From contig NZ_JAGDEL010000020.1 in assembly GCF_017497975.1 (NCBI RefSeq), positions 61,611 through 125,610 on the forward strand: DNA of 64,000 bases, given 5' to 3'. A program made the translations under genes and the position numbers. The first letter of the stretch is position 1. The number at the start of each line of letters is the position of its first letter. Below, piece by piece: positions 40,646-48,953 of the stretch. This stretch comes from Metabacillus bambusae. GTDB lineage: Bacteria; Bacillota; Bacilli; Bacillales; Bacillaceae. The notes beneath the pieces were generated by a model. That model did not search any database. It worked only from the letters and a program-made list of their open reading frames with translations, and was not told where the DNA came from.

Positions 40646-41548
40646 TTAGTTTTTCTCTGATACAGATCCTTGTTTTGATACGGGGGCATTTTTGCCTAAT
40701 ATAACAGAAAAGACAACAATTACTGCTATTATAAGAGTGAAAAATGTGATGGATTCATCGAGGAAAACTGTTGCAAATAGTATCATCAAAAATGGTTGTA
40801 AGTATTGAATCTGACTAACTCTTGCGATTCCTCCCATCGCCATTCCGCTATACCAAGCAACATATGCTAGAAATTGACTAACAACCGCGAGATATATAAA
40901 ACTGATCCAAGCTTGTAAAGGCGCATCGAGTATTTCTGTTGTAAGGTTTACCCCAACTGGAATAATGAAAAATGGGGCACCGATCATAATCGCCCAAGCA
41001 ATTACTTGCCAGCTACCTAATTCTTTTGCTAATTTCCCCCCTTCTGCATAACTAAGTCCAAGTATAATCACTGCTGCTAGTAAAGCTAAATCGGCAAATT
41101 GTAATTGACCGAACCCTAGATGAAGTGCATACACAATAACAGCTAAAGATCCGATTATACTTGAAATCCAGAATTTAAGAGAAGGGACTTCACCAGCTCT
41201 AAATATTGCAAATCCGGCTGTGGCTAATGGTAACAAAGCTAATTCCACAGCTCCATGAGAAACAGGCAGGGATTCCATTGCCCTAGTAGTGAGGAGAGGA
41301 AATCCTAAAACTGCACCAAAAGCAACAACAAGTAGACTTTTGAATTGGCGAGGAGATGGGAGTTTTTCTTTTCGAACAATTAATACAACAGCAACTAAAA
41401 AAGCGGCAACAACTGTTCTTCCTAAACCGACGACCGTGGTCCCAAAATACTCTACTGCAATACTTGTAGAAGGAAGCGTTAAGCTAAAACAAATGACACC
41501 TACTAATCCCAACAATAATCCGAATTTCTCTCTGGTTTCTCTCTGCAT
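40646..41548 (-). CDS. EamA-family (DMT superfamily) transporter
   Basis: 300 residues, ten membrane helices in two EamA repeats. It starts GLLLGLVGVICFSLTLPSTS; the second repeat includes FLAYVAWYSGMAMGGIARVSQIQYLQPFL, the classic late EamA segment. DMT exporters of this class move amino acids, metabolites or drugs outward. It is divergent from a MocR-type regulator and shares a half-operator with it, so it is probably induced through that regulator. MocR/EamA pairs are common in bacilli, where the MocR proteins use PLP and sense amino-acid-like ligands. Confidence 0.9.
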   Translation of the reverse strand: MQRETREKFGLLLGLVGVICFSLTLPSTSIAVEYFGTTVVGLGRTVVAAFLVAVVLIVRKEKLPSPRQFKSLLVVAFGAVLGFPLLTTRAMESLPVSHGAVELALLPLATAGFAIFRAGEVPSLKFWISSIIGSLAVIVYALHLGFGQLQFADLALLAAVIILGLSYAEGGKLAKELGSWQVIAWAIMIGAPFFIIPVGVNLTTEILDAPLQAWISFIYLAVVSQFLAYVAWYSGMAMGGIARVSQIQYLQPFLMILFATVFLDESITFFTLIIAVIVVFSVILGKNAPVSKQGSVSEKN

Positions 41549-41575
41549 CTTATCCTACCTACCTTTTTACTTCGT

Positions 41576-41589
41576 ATTATATCTGTACC
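41576..41589 (-). promoter_or_regulatory. -10 box and half-operator of the EamA gene
   Basis: On the minus strand TATAAT (41581-41576) is preceded by GGTACAGAT, which is identical to half of the perfect palindrome at 41901-41920. No good -35 is found; the MITE edge lies about 24 bases upstream of the -10. Confidence 0.6.
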
Positions 41590-41605
41590 ATTTTCTGCTT
41601 TTCTT

Positions 41606-41828
41606 AAGGTTGTTTTCGCAAACTTAGTTGCTATTTACCAAGTAATGCGGTGTGGTTGATTTCACTCCAGATGCTCGCTTTCCGCGGGGCGGGCGGTGAG
41701 CCTCCTCGGCGTAAACGCCTGCATGAGTCTCACCTGTCCCGCTGCTCCCGCAGGAGTCTCGAAATAAGTTCCAATCAACCTTAAATAGTTTTCGTTTTAA
41801 AAGCAACAATCTCTTAGAAAAGAGCCTT
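41606..41828. repeat. 223-bp GC-rich MITE-like element, copy 2
   Basis: Same ends and GC-rich centre as 15287-15508 (AAGGTTGTTTTCGCAAAC left; TTAGAAAAGAGCCTT right; GCTTTCCGCGGGGCGGGC inside). It sits within the divergent MocR/EamA control region. Possible short direct repeats (TTCTTA) flank it. Confidence 0.8.
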
Positions 41829-41900
41829 TCTTAAAAAACAGTTCTGATATAATTAACATATTAATAGGTACACACAATAAAAATAAATCATTTTTTTACT

Positions 41901-41920
41901 CATCTGTACCGGTACAGATG
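41901..41920. promoter_or_regulatory. Operator of the MocR-type regulator
   Basis: CATCTGTACCGGTACAGATG is a perfect 20-bp palindrome ending 15 bases before the regulator's ATG. It very likely binds the GntR-type domain and autoregulates. Confidence 0.8.
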
Positions 41921-41935
41921 AAGGAGGATAAATGT

Positions 41936-43312
41936 ATGAGTTCAAAATATATCGAGATAATGGAAGAAATTAAGCTTCGGCTAGCAGATGGCTCGCTTAT
42001 TGCAAGAAGTAAACTCCCTTCTGTTCGTCAGCTATCTGGGCATTTTTCATGTAGCAAAAATACGGTCATTAAAGCATACGAAGAACTAGAAAAAGAGCAT
42101 TTAATTTATTCTATTCCTAAAAGTGGCTACTTTGTTGTGAATGAATTTCAAAATGCGACGAATGAAAATGACGTGATTGATTTCTTGTCAGCTGGTCCAG
42201 ATAAAAACGTTATGCCTTATGTTGAATTTCAACATTGTATGAATCAAGCAATTGAACAATATAAAGAAGAGCTTTTTTCATACTCAGATCAACAAGGGCT
42301 ATACTCATTACGAGTACAGTTAGTGAAATATTTGCAGAATCTACAGGTGTTCACTCAACCCGAAAGAGTTGTCGTTGTTTCTGGCTCGCAGCAAGCCCTT
42401 CATTTATTAGTTTCTATGCCGTTTCCAAATGGAAAAAACAATATTCTAATTGAACAGCCTACTTATTTCGGATTCATTGAGTCCATCAATCTACAACAAG
42501 CTACTACTTTTGGAATTGAGTTATCGATGGAAGGAATTGATCTTGATCGTCTAGAATACATTTTTCGAAATAATGATATAAAATTTTTCTATATTATCCC
42601 GAGATTTCACAATCCACTTGGACATTGTTACTCGAATAGCGAAAAGAAAAAAATCGTTGAGTTTGCTGAAAAATACGATGTATATATAGTGGAGGATGAT
42701 TTTTTAGGAGACCTTGACCCAAATGCAAAATCAGATCCTATATTTTCTTTTGATCCTTCCGGGAGAGTAATTTATATTAAAAGCTTTTCGAAAATTTTCC
42801 TCCCAGGGTTAAGGATTGCTACTGTCGTTCTTCCTACATTAATGATTAACAATTTTTTACGATACAAATTTAGTTCAGATTTTAATAGTTCAGCACTTTC
42901 TCAAGGTGCACTAGAAATCTATTTAAAAAGTGGTATGTTTAATAGCCATCTCAAAAAAATAAAAGAGGTATACCGTACTAAAATGCTAATCCTTCAAGAA
43001 GCATGTGAATTATTGCTACCAGCTAATACTCATTTTTCAAAACCGACTTCAGGATTCTATCTAACCATCAGTTTGCCCGGGAATGTGACAGCAAAACAGG
43101 TAGTTCATATGCTAAACGAGCAGCAAATATATGTTGATGATGCCTCTAGAATGTTTTTACCAGAATATAAAAAGGATAATCTCCTTCGATTAAGCATCTC
43201 TCAGGTGAACGAGAATCAAATTAAACTAGGGGTAGAGCGATTGGCTCATTGTATTGCATTACTTAACAGTAGAAAAAATCGTATTAGTCCCAATAACTTT
43301 ATACTCTTTTAG
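41936..43312 (+). CDS. MocR-type regulator (GntR winged helix fused to PLP aminotransferase-like domain)
   Basis: 458 residues from the ATG at 41936, preceded by GGAGG; the in-frame ATG at 41918 lies in the operator. The N-terminal GntR domain (about 1-70) has KLPSVRQLSGHFSCSKNTVIKAYEELE. From about 80 on it is a fold-type I aminotransferase-like domain: VSGSQQALHLL, the VEDDFLGDLD Asp for PLP nitrogen, and IKSFSKIFLPGLRI with the PLP-binding Lys near residue 288. It acts as a regulator rather than an enzyme. The divergent EamA exporter is the likely target. Confidence 0.92.
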   Translation: MSSKYIEIMEEIKLRLADGSLIARSKLPSVRQLSGHFSCSKNTVIKAYEELEKEHLIYSIPKSGYFVVNEFQNATNENDVIDFLSAGPDKNVMPYVEFQHCMNQAIEQYKEELFSYSDQQGLYSLRVQLVKYLQNLQVFTQPERVVVVSGSQQALHLLVSMPFPNGKNNILIEQPTYFGFIESINLQQATTFGIELSMEGIDLDRLEYIFRNNDIKFFYIIPRFHNPLGHCYSNSEKKKIVEFAEKYDVYIVEDDFLGDLDPNAKSDPIFSFDPSGRVIYIKSFSKIFLPGLRIATVVLPTLMINNFLRYKFSSDFNSSALSQGALEIYLKSGMFNSHLKKIKEVYRTKMLILQEACELLLPANTHFSKPTSGFYLTISLPGNVTAKQVVHMLNEQQIYVDDASRMFLPEYKKDNLLRLSISQVNENQIKLGVERLAHCIALLNSRKNRISPNNFILF

Positions 43313-43458
43313 TATGGGTGAGTTTATATTAGGGTACATCAGGATTATGCAGTTTTCCAACGCTAAGAAAATATACTCAAAACGGTTGTTTATGTCACTT
43401 AGAATTTGAGCAATCATCATATTTCCTCTCCAAATCTCCAAACTTTTAAATAAAATAA

Positions 43459-43493
43459 AACCCTCTCAAAACGATGATTTGAGAGGGTTCTTC
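43459..43493. terminator. Terminator after the MocR-type gene
   Basis: AACCCTCTCAAA and TTTGAGAGGGTT pair perfectly over 12 bp around ACGATGA, 146 bases past the stop. Confidence 0.75.
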
Positions 43494-43594
43494 AATAAAT
43501 TTGCCTTCTACTCGGATATATATTTCACTAATTAACCGCCCTTAATTTTGCAAGTCGGCAAAATCCCAGTGATTCGATGGTTATATTTAAATAC

Positions 43595-43876
43595 CTATTT
43601 CTTCTTCCTTCCTACTTGATAACCAACATAAAAAATCAAAAGTGTATAACCAATAATGATAAAAAAAGGCATAGGAACGGATTTGAAAATAGTTATAATA
43701 GCTGATGACAGTTTAACTAGTTGTTTAAGTAATAGATCTTCAGTAGATAGATAGTATATATACACAATAAGTAATCCAATCGTTATAAAAAATAAAGCTC
43801 TTATCATGAGTGGTAAGGGAGTTTCTTTTCTGTGACCACGCTTGGATTTGCTTTGAGTGTTTTGGGTAGTATCCAC
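43595..43876 (-). CDS. Small two-helix membrane protein
   Basis: 93 residues. A basic N-terminus (SKSKRGHRKETP) is followed by two hydrophobic helices: RALFFITIGLLIVYIYYL and PFFIIIGYTLLIFYVGYQVG, and ends in RKKK. The linker LSTEDLLLKQLVKLSSAI is amphipathic. No family recognised. The ribosome site is AAGGAG. It is alone, opposite to its neighbours. Small, positively charged membrane proteins of this size in bacilli are often spore or stress proteins, but there is no direct sign of that. Confidence 0.6.
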   Translation of the reverse strand: MDTTQNTQSKSKRGHRKETPLPLMIRALFFITIGLLIVYIYYLSTEDLLLKQLVKLSSAIITIFKSVPMPFFIIIGYTLLIFYVGYQVGRKKK

Positions 43877-44355
43877 CTTATTTACTCCTTCCTGTTTAAT
43901 TTTATATAAGTGTTATAGGGAATTTAAAATTAACTGTCAATCTGTTTCCTAAAAACACATAGTTTAAGCTAACAATTACATATATATTTTTATTCTATTT
44001 TTTCCCCTAGTACTCCTCCCTATTTCCAGATAATGTGTAACCATTTACCTCTTATATTATTAGACAAATAGAGCCATTTGATGATTTCTTGTCAAAACCA
44101 ACAAAGACTAAAGGGCTGGATATATCAGGATAACATCAAGTCATTCTATCAATTTCCCGCTATAAGGACTTTAATCTATACCATAGAGACCAACCATCCC
44201 TCATTGTTAAATCCTATTTTTTACTAAAATGGCCGTTCTTCAATCCCTCGTAATCTCTATGTAAACAAATTGTAATACTATTCAATTTTATTTTTTCATA
44301 GGTATAGACATAGATAAGAGTTTCCCAACAACAATCCAACTAGGAGGAATCTATT
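43877..44355. other. Intergenic region, no gene seen
   Basis: About 480 bases, AT-rich. No repeat of the families described here and no convincing ORF. It must hold the promoter of the SleB-like gene. A TTTTTCATAGG...TAGACATAGATAAG stretch near 44290-44320 might be a sporulation-type promoter, but I cannot assign the sigma factor. Confidence 0.5.
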
Positions 44356-44985
44356 TTGAAAAAATTAATTTTTGCACTTGCATTGCTAGCATCTCTTATT
44401 TTTGCTGCACCTGCTTTTGCCTATACTGTTGAAAAAGGAGATACAATGACGAACATCGCACGGGAAAATGGCCTTACTTTACAAGAATTAGCAAAGGCTA
44501 ACCCGCAAATTAATAATTTAGATCTTATTTATGTCGGTCAGCACATCAATACGAATAAAATCAACCACTCTCCCTTACCCTCTCGCAAAGCAACAAGCGA
44601 AAAAAAACGTTCAAATAAATTAAGTATCTCGGATGATGAAATAGATTTATTAGCAAGACTTGTTAGAGCTGAAGCACAAACAGAATCTTTCGAAGGAAAA
44701 GCTGCGGTAGCATCTGTTGTCTTAAATCGAGTCGAAAGCCCTCAATTTCCTGATTCCATTAAAAAAGTTATTTATGAGCCAGGTCAATTTCAACCTGTGT
44801 CAAATGGTGAAATAAATCAACCCGCTGACAAAGAATCCATCAAAGCAGTACATGCGGTACTATCTGATCTGAGAAATATCGCTAAAGATTCATTATTCTT
44901 TTACAATCCAGACATTGCTACAAATCGTTGGCTAGATTCACGAGAGACAACGGTTGTTATTGGACAACATGTATTTAAAAATTAA
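44356..44985 (+). CDS. Secreted cell-wall hydrolase: LysM plus SleB-type domain
   Basis: 209 residues. Signal peptide (about 1-22, ending FAAPAFA). A LysM unit at about 23-67 (YTVEKGDTMTNIARENGLTL ... NPQINNLDLIYVGQHI) binds peptidoglycan. A basic linker, then a hydrolase_2/SleB domain from about 95: LLARLVRAEAQTESFEGKAA, with the catalytic Glu in AEAQTE-like context, VASVVLNRVESPQFP and VIYEPGQFQPVSNG. It cleaves spore cortex or vegetative peptidoglycan and resembles B. subtilis YkvT. Start well supported by AGGAGG. Monocistronic; a bidirectional terminator is shared with the convergent YjcZ-type gene. Confidence 0.9.
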   Translation: MKKLIFALALLASLIFAAPAFAYTVEKGDTMTNIARENGLTLQELAKANPQINNLDLIYVGQHINTNKINHSPLPSRKATSEKKRSNKLSISDDEIDLLARLVRAEAQTESFEGKAAVASVVLNRVESPQFPDSIKKVIYEPGQFQPVSNGEINQPADKESIKAVHAVLSDLRNIAKDSLFFYNPDIATNRWLDSRETTVVIGQHVFKN

Positions 44986-45109
44986 TTCGATTATACACAC
45001 TCTTTGAAATCTGCTGGAGACAAGCTCTTCATAACGAACATCACCATTTTGGTAATTAATGGGTACTTCTATAAAATCATTGAAAACTCGATTTTTACGC
45101 ACCCAAAGA

Positions 45110-45135
45110 AAAAAGACACTGTTAAGTGTCTTTTT
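45110..45135. terminator. Bidirectional terminator between SleB-like and YjcZ-type genes
   Basis: AAAAAGACAC and GTGTCTTTTT around TGTTAA, with A and T runs on the outsides. Confidence 0.88.
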
Positions 45136-45149
45136 CACCTGGTATGTTG

Positions 45150-45353
45150 TTAACACTTATAACCGTAGACCGTTGCACCGATAATAATTAATAAGATAAA
45201 CAGCACGACGACGAGTGCAAAAGTATTTCCTCCTCGATGAGGAGCACAATATCCATAAGCAGGAGCCGCATAACTGTAAGGCATCATTGGTTGGTGAGGA
45301 GCATTTGCAACATTCGCACCAGCAACATGTGGAGAGTTTTCGTAACCGTACAT
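45150..45353 (-). CDS. YjcZ-type sporulation peptide
   Basis: 67 residues from the ATG at 45353. GAAGGGAAG lies eight bases upstream; an ATG two codons before is too close to it. The N-terminal half is Ala/Pro/Tyr-rich (MYGYENSPHVAGANVANAPH). The C-terminal half is GGNTFALVVVLFILLIIIGA, the glycine-asparagine plus Val/Leu/Ile tail of YjcZ-like spore coat or forespore membrane peptides, though here an N-terminal extension is fused to it. It is probably expressed late in sporulation. Longer in-frame starts upstream look non-coding. Confidence 0.75.
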   Translation of the reverse strand: MYGYENSPHVAGANVANAPHQPMMPYSYAAPAYGYCAPHRGGNTFALVVVLFILLIIIGATVYGYKC

Positions 45354-45698
45354 ATACATCTCTTCCCTTCGTTTGTAATCATCTAAGACAATATAGTATA
45401 TACGATTATCGAAATTTGGAGCCCGTCTAGTTATAATAGGGCTTGGGCAAAATAATTTCATTGAATAAATACTGAAATAACGCCATTTACATTCAATCTG
45501 AGAATTTCACTCCTAAACCAATATCCACCACCCCTGGAAGGTCAAGTAAAGTTGACAGGTTGTGAGTTAGAGTGGTGTCTATACTCATATCTTACTGAGG
45601 TTTTCAAAGTGGAAAAATAAAAGAACTACAGGAATGCTAAAGGAGCAATAAAGTTTAATAAGAAACAATTGAGTAAAGTCACTGCGTAATAAAAAATG

Positions 45699-45727
45699 TT
45701 GTAAGTAATAGTTACATATGTTAGTAT
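45699..45727 (+). promoter_or_regulatory. Promoter of the riboswitch-controlled pbuE transcript
   Basis: TTGTAA (45699-45704), 17 bases, TAGTAT (45722-45727). Transcription would start about 7 bases before the aptamer. Confidence 0.55.
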
Positions 45728-45740
45728 TGCTAAGGAAAAA

Positions 45741-45812
45741 TTTATATGTATAACCTCAATAATATGGTTTGAGGGTCTCTACCAGGAACCGATAAATCCT
45801 GATTACAAAATT
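45741..45812 (+). ncRNA. Purine riboswitch aptamer, adenine type
   Basis: TATAACCTCAATAATATGG, GTCTCTACC, and AACCGATAAATCCTGATTAC follow the purine aptamer pattern: TATAA, L2 with ATATGG, TCTACC joining strand, L3 with C/AACCG-x-TAAA, and GATTA closing P1. The specificity position in GA(T)TA is T, as in adenine-sensing aptamers (guanine ones have GACTA). P1 overlaps the left arm of the terminator that follows, so adenine binding should prevent termination and turn the gene on, as for B. subtilis pbuE. Confidence 0.9.
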
Positions 45813-45841
45813 CTACTTTCATTTTGTAATCAGGATTTTTT
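45794..45841 (+). terminator. Riboswitch expression-platform terminator
   Basis: AAATCCTGATTACAAAAT (45794-45811) pairs perfectly with ATTTTGTAATCAGGATTT, then T6. The left arm contains the 3' strands of P3 and P1 of the aptamer, so the two folds exclude each other. Confidence 0.9.
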
Positions 45842-45899
45842 GTGTTCACTTTAACCCTGTACAAAATGAAAGTAAAAATGTACAGAAAGGTTGATATTT

Positions 45900-47048
45900 A
45901 TGAACTGGAGAGTTTTTATATTGGCTGCGTCTACATTCGCAGTAGGATTAGTTGAGTTGATTGTTGGAGGCATTTTACCAAATATCGCAGATGATTTAAA
46001 TATATCATTAGCTAAAGCAGGTCAACTTATTACAGTGTTTGCCCTTGTATATGCAATATCTGCGCCCTTGCTTTTATCTTTAACAGCAAAAATAGAAAGG
46101 AAACGCCTTTACCTTACTGCTTTGTTAATATTTACTTTAGGGAATATCATCACTTATTTTAGTACTACATTTCTTCTTGTGATGGTTGCAAGAATTATTA
46201 CGGCGATGAGTACAGCATTGGTGATTGTTTTATCTCTCACTATAACTTCAAAAATAGTTGAGCCACATCATCGAGCAAAAGCTTTAGGACTAATTTTTAT
46301 AGGAGTAAGTTCTTCACTAGTAGTAGGAGTTCCGATAGGTATATTTGTTACTGAGGTTTTTGGATGGCGCTCAGTATTTCTAGGCATAGGAATTCTTTCT
46401 ACTCTATCTATGGTACTTGTTTTTAACGTACTAGAAAAAATGCCTGTCGAAGAGGTAACACCTTTGAACATCCAGATTAAATCATTAGGAAGTCCTAAAA
46501 TTTACCTCGCACATCTTATTACCTTGTTTATGCTCGCTGGTCATTATATGCTCTATGCATATTTTACACCTTTTTTAATAGAAGCATTTAATATGGACTC
46601 ACTATTGATTAGCTTGTGTTATTTAATTTTTGGAATAGCATCTGTAACTGGGAATGCCATTGGGGGATGGTTGAGTGATTGGATAGGGTCAAGCAAGTCT
46701 ATTTTACTTGTCACTTCTTCATTTGCTATTGTATTATTCCTCATTCCCTATACAACAGTAAATTTACCACTATTTCTTTTAATGATTGTTTTGTGGGGAG
46801 CACTTAGTTGGGCTTTGACACCTGCTCTACAAACTTATCTGATACAAACCGATCCAAAAACGTCTGATATTCAACAAAGCTTAAATACTTCTGCCTTACA
46901 AATCGGAATATCAATTGGTTCTGGTGTTGGGGCAGTCATTTTTACAATGTCAGGTTCTGTCATGAATTTAGCAAGTTTTGGGTCTGTTTTGGTATTAATA
47001 GCATTAGGATGTGCCATTATTTCGTTAAAAAAACCATCCCTGTATTAG
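45900..47048 (+). CDS. pbuE: Purine base/nucleoside efflux MFS transporter PbuE
   Basis: 382 residues, 12 membrane helices. MNWRVFILAASTFAVGLVEL, then IVGGILPNIADDLNISLAKA, LSLTAKIERKRLYLTAL (motif A region) and SDIQQSLNTSALQIGISIGS are very close to B. subtilis PbuE (YdhL), the hypoxanthine/adenine efflux pump. The adenine-type riboswitch and terminator in its leader, the same control as in B. subtilis, make the assignment strong. The ATG at 45900 lies behind AGAAAGG; the in-frame TTG three codons before is weaker. A terminator follows. Confidence 0.93.
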   Translation: MNWRVFILAASTFAVGLVELIVGGILPNIADDLNISLAKAGQLITVFALVYAISAPLLLSLTAKIERKRLYLTALLIFTLGNIITYFSTTFLLVMVARIITAMSTALVIVLSLTITSKIVEPHHRAKALGLIFIGVSSSLVVGVPIGIFVTEVFGWRSVFLGIGILSTLSMVLVFNVLEKMPVEEVTPLNIQIKSLGSPKIYLAHLITLFMLAGHYMLYAYFTPFLIEAFNMDSLLISLCYLIFGIASVTGNAIGGWLSDWIGSSKSILLVTSSFAIVLFLIPYTTVNLPLFLLMIVLWGALSWALTPALQTYLIQTDPKTSDIQQSLNTSALQIGISIGSGVGAVIFTMSGSVMNLASFGSVLVLIALGCAIISLKKPSLY

Positions 47049-47067
47049 AATACTTAATAAATGACAT

Positions 47068-47103
47068 AAGAAATGACGTATGAATTGGCATATGTCATTT
47101 CTT
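47068..47103 (+). terminator. Terminator of pbuE
   Basis: AAGAAATGAC-GTATG and CATAT-GTCATTTCTT form a long, slightly mismatched stem 20 bases after the stop; the U tract is weak. Confidence 0.65.
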
Positions 47104-47195
47104 GTTATATTAAGGTTTATTAACCTTTTCCACCTTGGATAATACTTGTTGCACAATATTACAGTGTCAAATTTATTGTCATTTAGGAGGTCATT

Positions 47196-47441
47196 ATGCA
47201 ATTTATTGAACCTAAAAAGAGAGTGGAGAAAAAAGCCGAATGGCGTGTATCAGAAAACACTAAATTAAATTGTAAATACACCCAGTATGCTATAACCATT
47301 CTAAGAACTTATTTCAACTTTTGTATGCCATATAAGACTTTTGGTGAATTGGAAACGCCGGCACAAAGAATTTGAATCGCAGATAAGGTGTTTGATTGGG
47401 AAGAAATCATCCATTTAATGTTAGTCGTAAAACAAAATTAA
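47196..47441 (+). pseudogene. C-terminal remnant of a transposase-like gene
   Basis: After AGGAGG and an ATG the frame reads MQFIEPKKRVEKKAEWRVSE, then YAITILRTYFNFCMPYKTFG, then ELETPAQRI, a TGA, and IADKVFDWEEIIHL to a TAA. The NFCxPxK-x(n)-TPAQRxGIAD pattern fits the end of a DDE-type transposase, with the TGA replacing the expected Gly codon. Only the tail is present, so it is inactive. A hairpin terminator follows. Confidence 0.5.
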
Positions 47442-47442
47442 C

Positions 47443-47472
47443 AGCGATCTGCAACACTTAATCGCTTTTTTT
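47443..47472 (+). terminator. Terminator after the transposase remnant
   Basis: AGCGAT and ATCGCT across 12 bases, then seven T. It overlaps the downstream edge of the DUF3231 gene region. Confidence 0.65.
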
Positions 47473-47488
47473 ATTGTTATCGCTTCAA

Positions 47489-48493
47489 TTAAACACTTCT
47501 GTTTCTTAATACTTCCCTGTCTACGTTTTGAGGTGGTTGTTCCATCCACCTGTTTTCAATCATTAATTTTACCCCATCACTTGCATATTGAAGTACTTCA
47601 GCCACTAGTCTTGTATAATGTCCACTTAAATCCTTTCTAAGGCTAGCTCCGATGGCAGCACCATAACCAGCGACGCTAATTTCAGTTAGGCTATTGGTTT
47701 GAAACATCATTAACTTATCCGAAAAAGGTGCATCAATGGATTGAGAAATGGTTGAATCCCAGGTACTTGGCAGCGGCACTCCATCTTCTATTAAAACCTG
47801 TCTAAACACTGTTTCATGCTTTGCAGCCATCTGCGTACCTCTCTCCATATATTTTCTAACTTCAGGTGATTTAGCAGTTTGGGAAAAGCCAGAGACAAAT
47901 GTTCTACCAATGGAGTTTGTTTCCGTATTCTTCGAAATATGAGCTAGTTCAATGGCAGTTAACGGACGATGCTTTCCGATTAATCCTGATAAAAATGATT
48001 CACTTTGAAGGTATTCAGCTTTTTCCATTGGTGCAATAGTAGGAGAACGTACAAAAGCTCCCTTCTTAAGAAGTAAATCACAAGCATTATTGTAAAGGTT
48101 CATAAACATTTGGGATGTTTTCGAAAAAAAATCTCTTACATCGTTTCGCGCCAATACTTCAAGTAAAGCTGCGGCGGCGACTGTTCCAGCAGCAGCCATA
48201 TATTTTATGTATCTCAAGGTAAACAGGTCTGAATATAATCGACCAGCTTTTAAATTTATATCTTCTTGTGTGAATCCAATGGGTAGACCATGATTTTCTT
48301 TTTTAAAAATTAGTTTGACTTCATTTACAACATATGAGCAATTTGTTAGAGCGGTTTGAATAAGATCTGTACAGTCAGGATCTTCATTTACATTAGCAAA
48401 ATGCTGAACTATACAAAAAGCCATTGAATTCTGCATATAGGCACTCCACAATGCTGCAACTTCTGAAGAAACAAGTTTCGGGTTATGCTCCAT
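47489..48493 (-). CDS. DUF3231 protein (spore-associated family)
   Basis: 334 residues. Two related helical halves: first LWSAYMQNSMAFCIVQHFAN ... GLPIGFTQEDINLKAGRLYS ... YIKYMAAAGTVAAAALLEVL, then LARND...; second ELAHISKNTETNSIGRTFVS ... PLPSTWDSTISQSIDAPFSD. This duplicated ferritin-like helical layout is that of DUF3231 proteins, abundant in Bacillus genomes and linked to spore coats. The exact function is unknown. The start has AAAGGAG. A fragment of a second member lies at 36684-36986. It is monocistronic. Confidence 0.88.
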   Translation of the reverse strand: MEHNPKLVSSEVAALWSAYMQNSMAFCIVQHFANVNEDPDCTDLIQTALTNCSYVVNEVKLIFKKENHGLPIGFTQEDINLKAGRLYSDLFTLRYIKYMAAAGTVAAAALLEVLARNDVRDFFSKTSQMFMNLYNNACDLLLKKGAFVRSPTIAPMEKAEYLQSESFLSGLIGKHRPLTAIELAHISKNTETNSIGRTFVSGFSQTAKSPEVRKYMERGTQMAAKHETVFRQVLIEDGVPLPSTWDSTISQSIDAPFSDKLMMFQTNSLTEISVAGYGAAIGASLRKDLSGHYTRLVAEVLQYASDGVKLMIENRWMEQPPQNVDREVLRNRSV

Positions 48494-48708
48494 TTTTAAA
48501 TCAAAACTCCTTTATTTTTTATTTTAATATGCACAAAAATGATTGGATTATTTCTAAGAGAAGGAAAAAGTGCCAGATGGTGAATTCACTTTAAGGTAAA
48601 AACGGATAGACATTGTAGTTTTAATTTTATTTTGTGTGATTTTACGCATTCATTTGCGCTGTAGAAATACAAGGGGCTCTTGTTTATGTCATGTTTAGAC
48701 GCCTAAAA

Positions 48709-48780
48709 TTAGGTCAGGTGAATACTTTGCAATTCTTGATTTAATTGATTTACATCAATTTGTAGATTATTTTGGGTCAT
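48709..48780 (-). CDS. Possible 23-residue peptide
   Basis: ATG at 48780 after GGAGAGGAAACTA. The frame is MTQNNLQIDVNQLNQELQSI and three more residues, Gln/Asn-rich and helical. The rest of the 460-base gap 48494-48953 shows nothing else. It could be the broken start of a lost gene. Confidence 0.3.
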   Translation of the reverse strand: MTQNNLQIDVNQLNQELQSIHLT

Positions 48781-48953
48781 TAGTTTCCTCTCCATTAATC
48801 TTTGAAATAAATTACTTCTATATATTCGTTTCGTTTTATTATTAAAATAATCTTCCAAGAATAACAACTTCTTTCTTGACTTCTATATTCTACATGTTTT
48901 TCGCTTTGGGTGGGAATAGTACAAATATCTAAAAAGTAAGGAGACAATTTTTT

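Noticed and set aside
41624..41809. 61-codon minus-strand frame
   Set aside because: Same reason: a chance frame in the repeat element.
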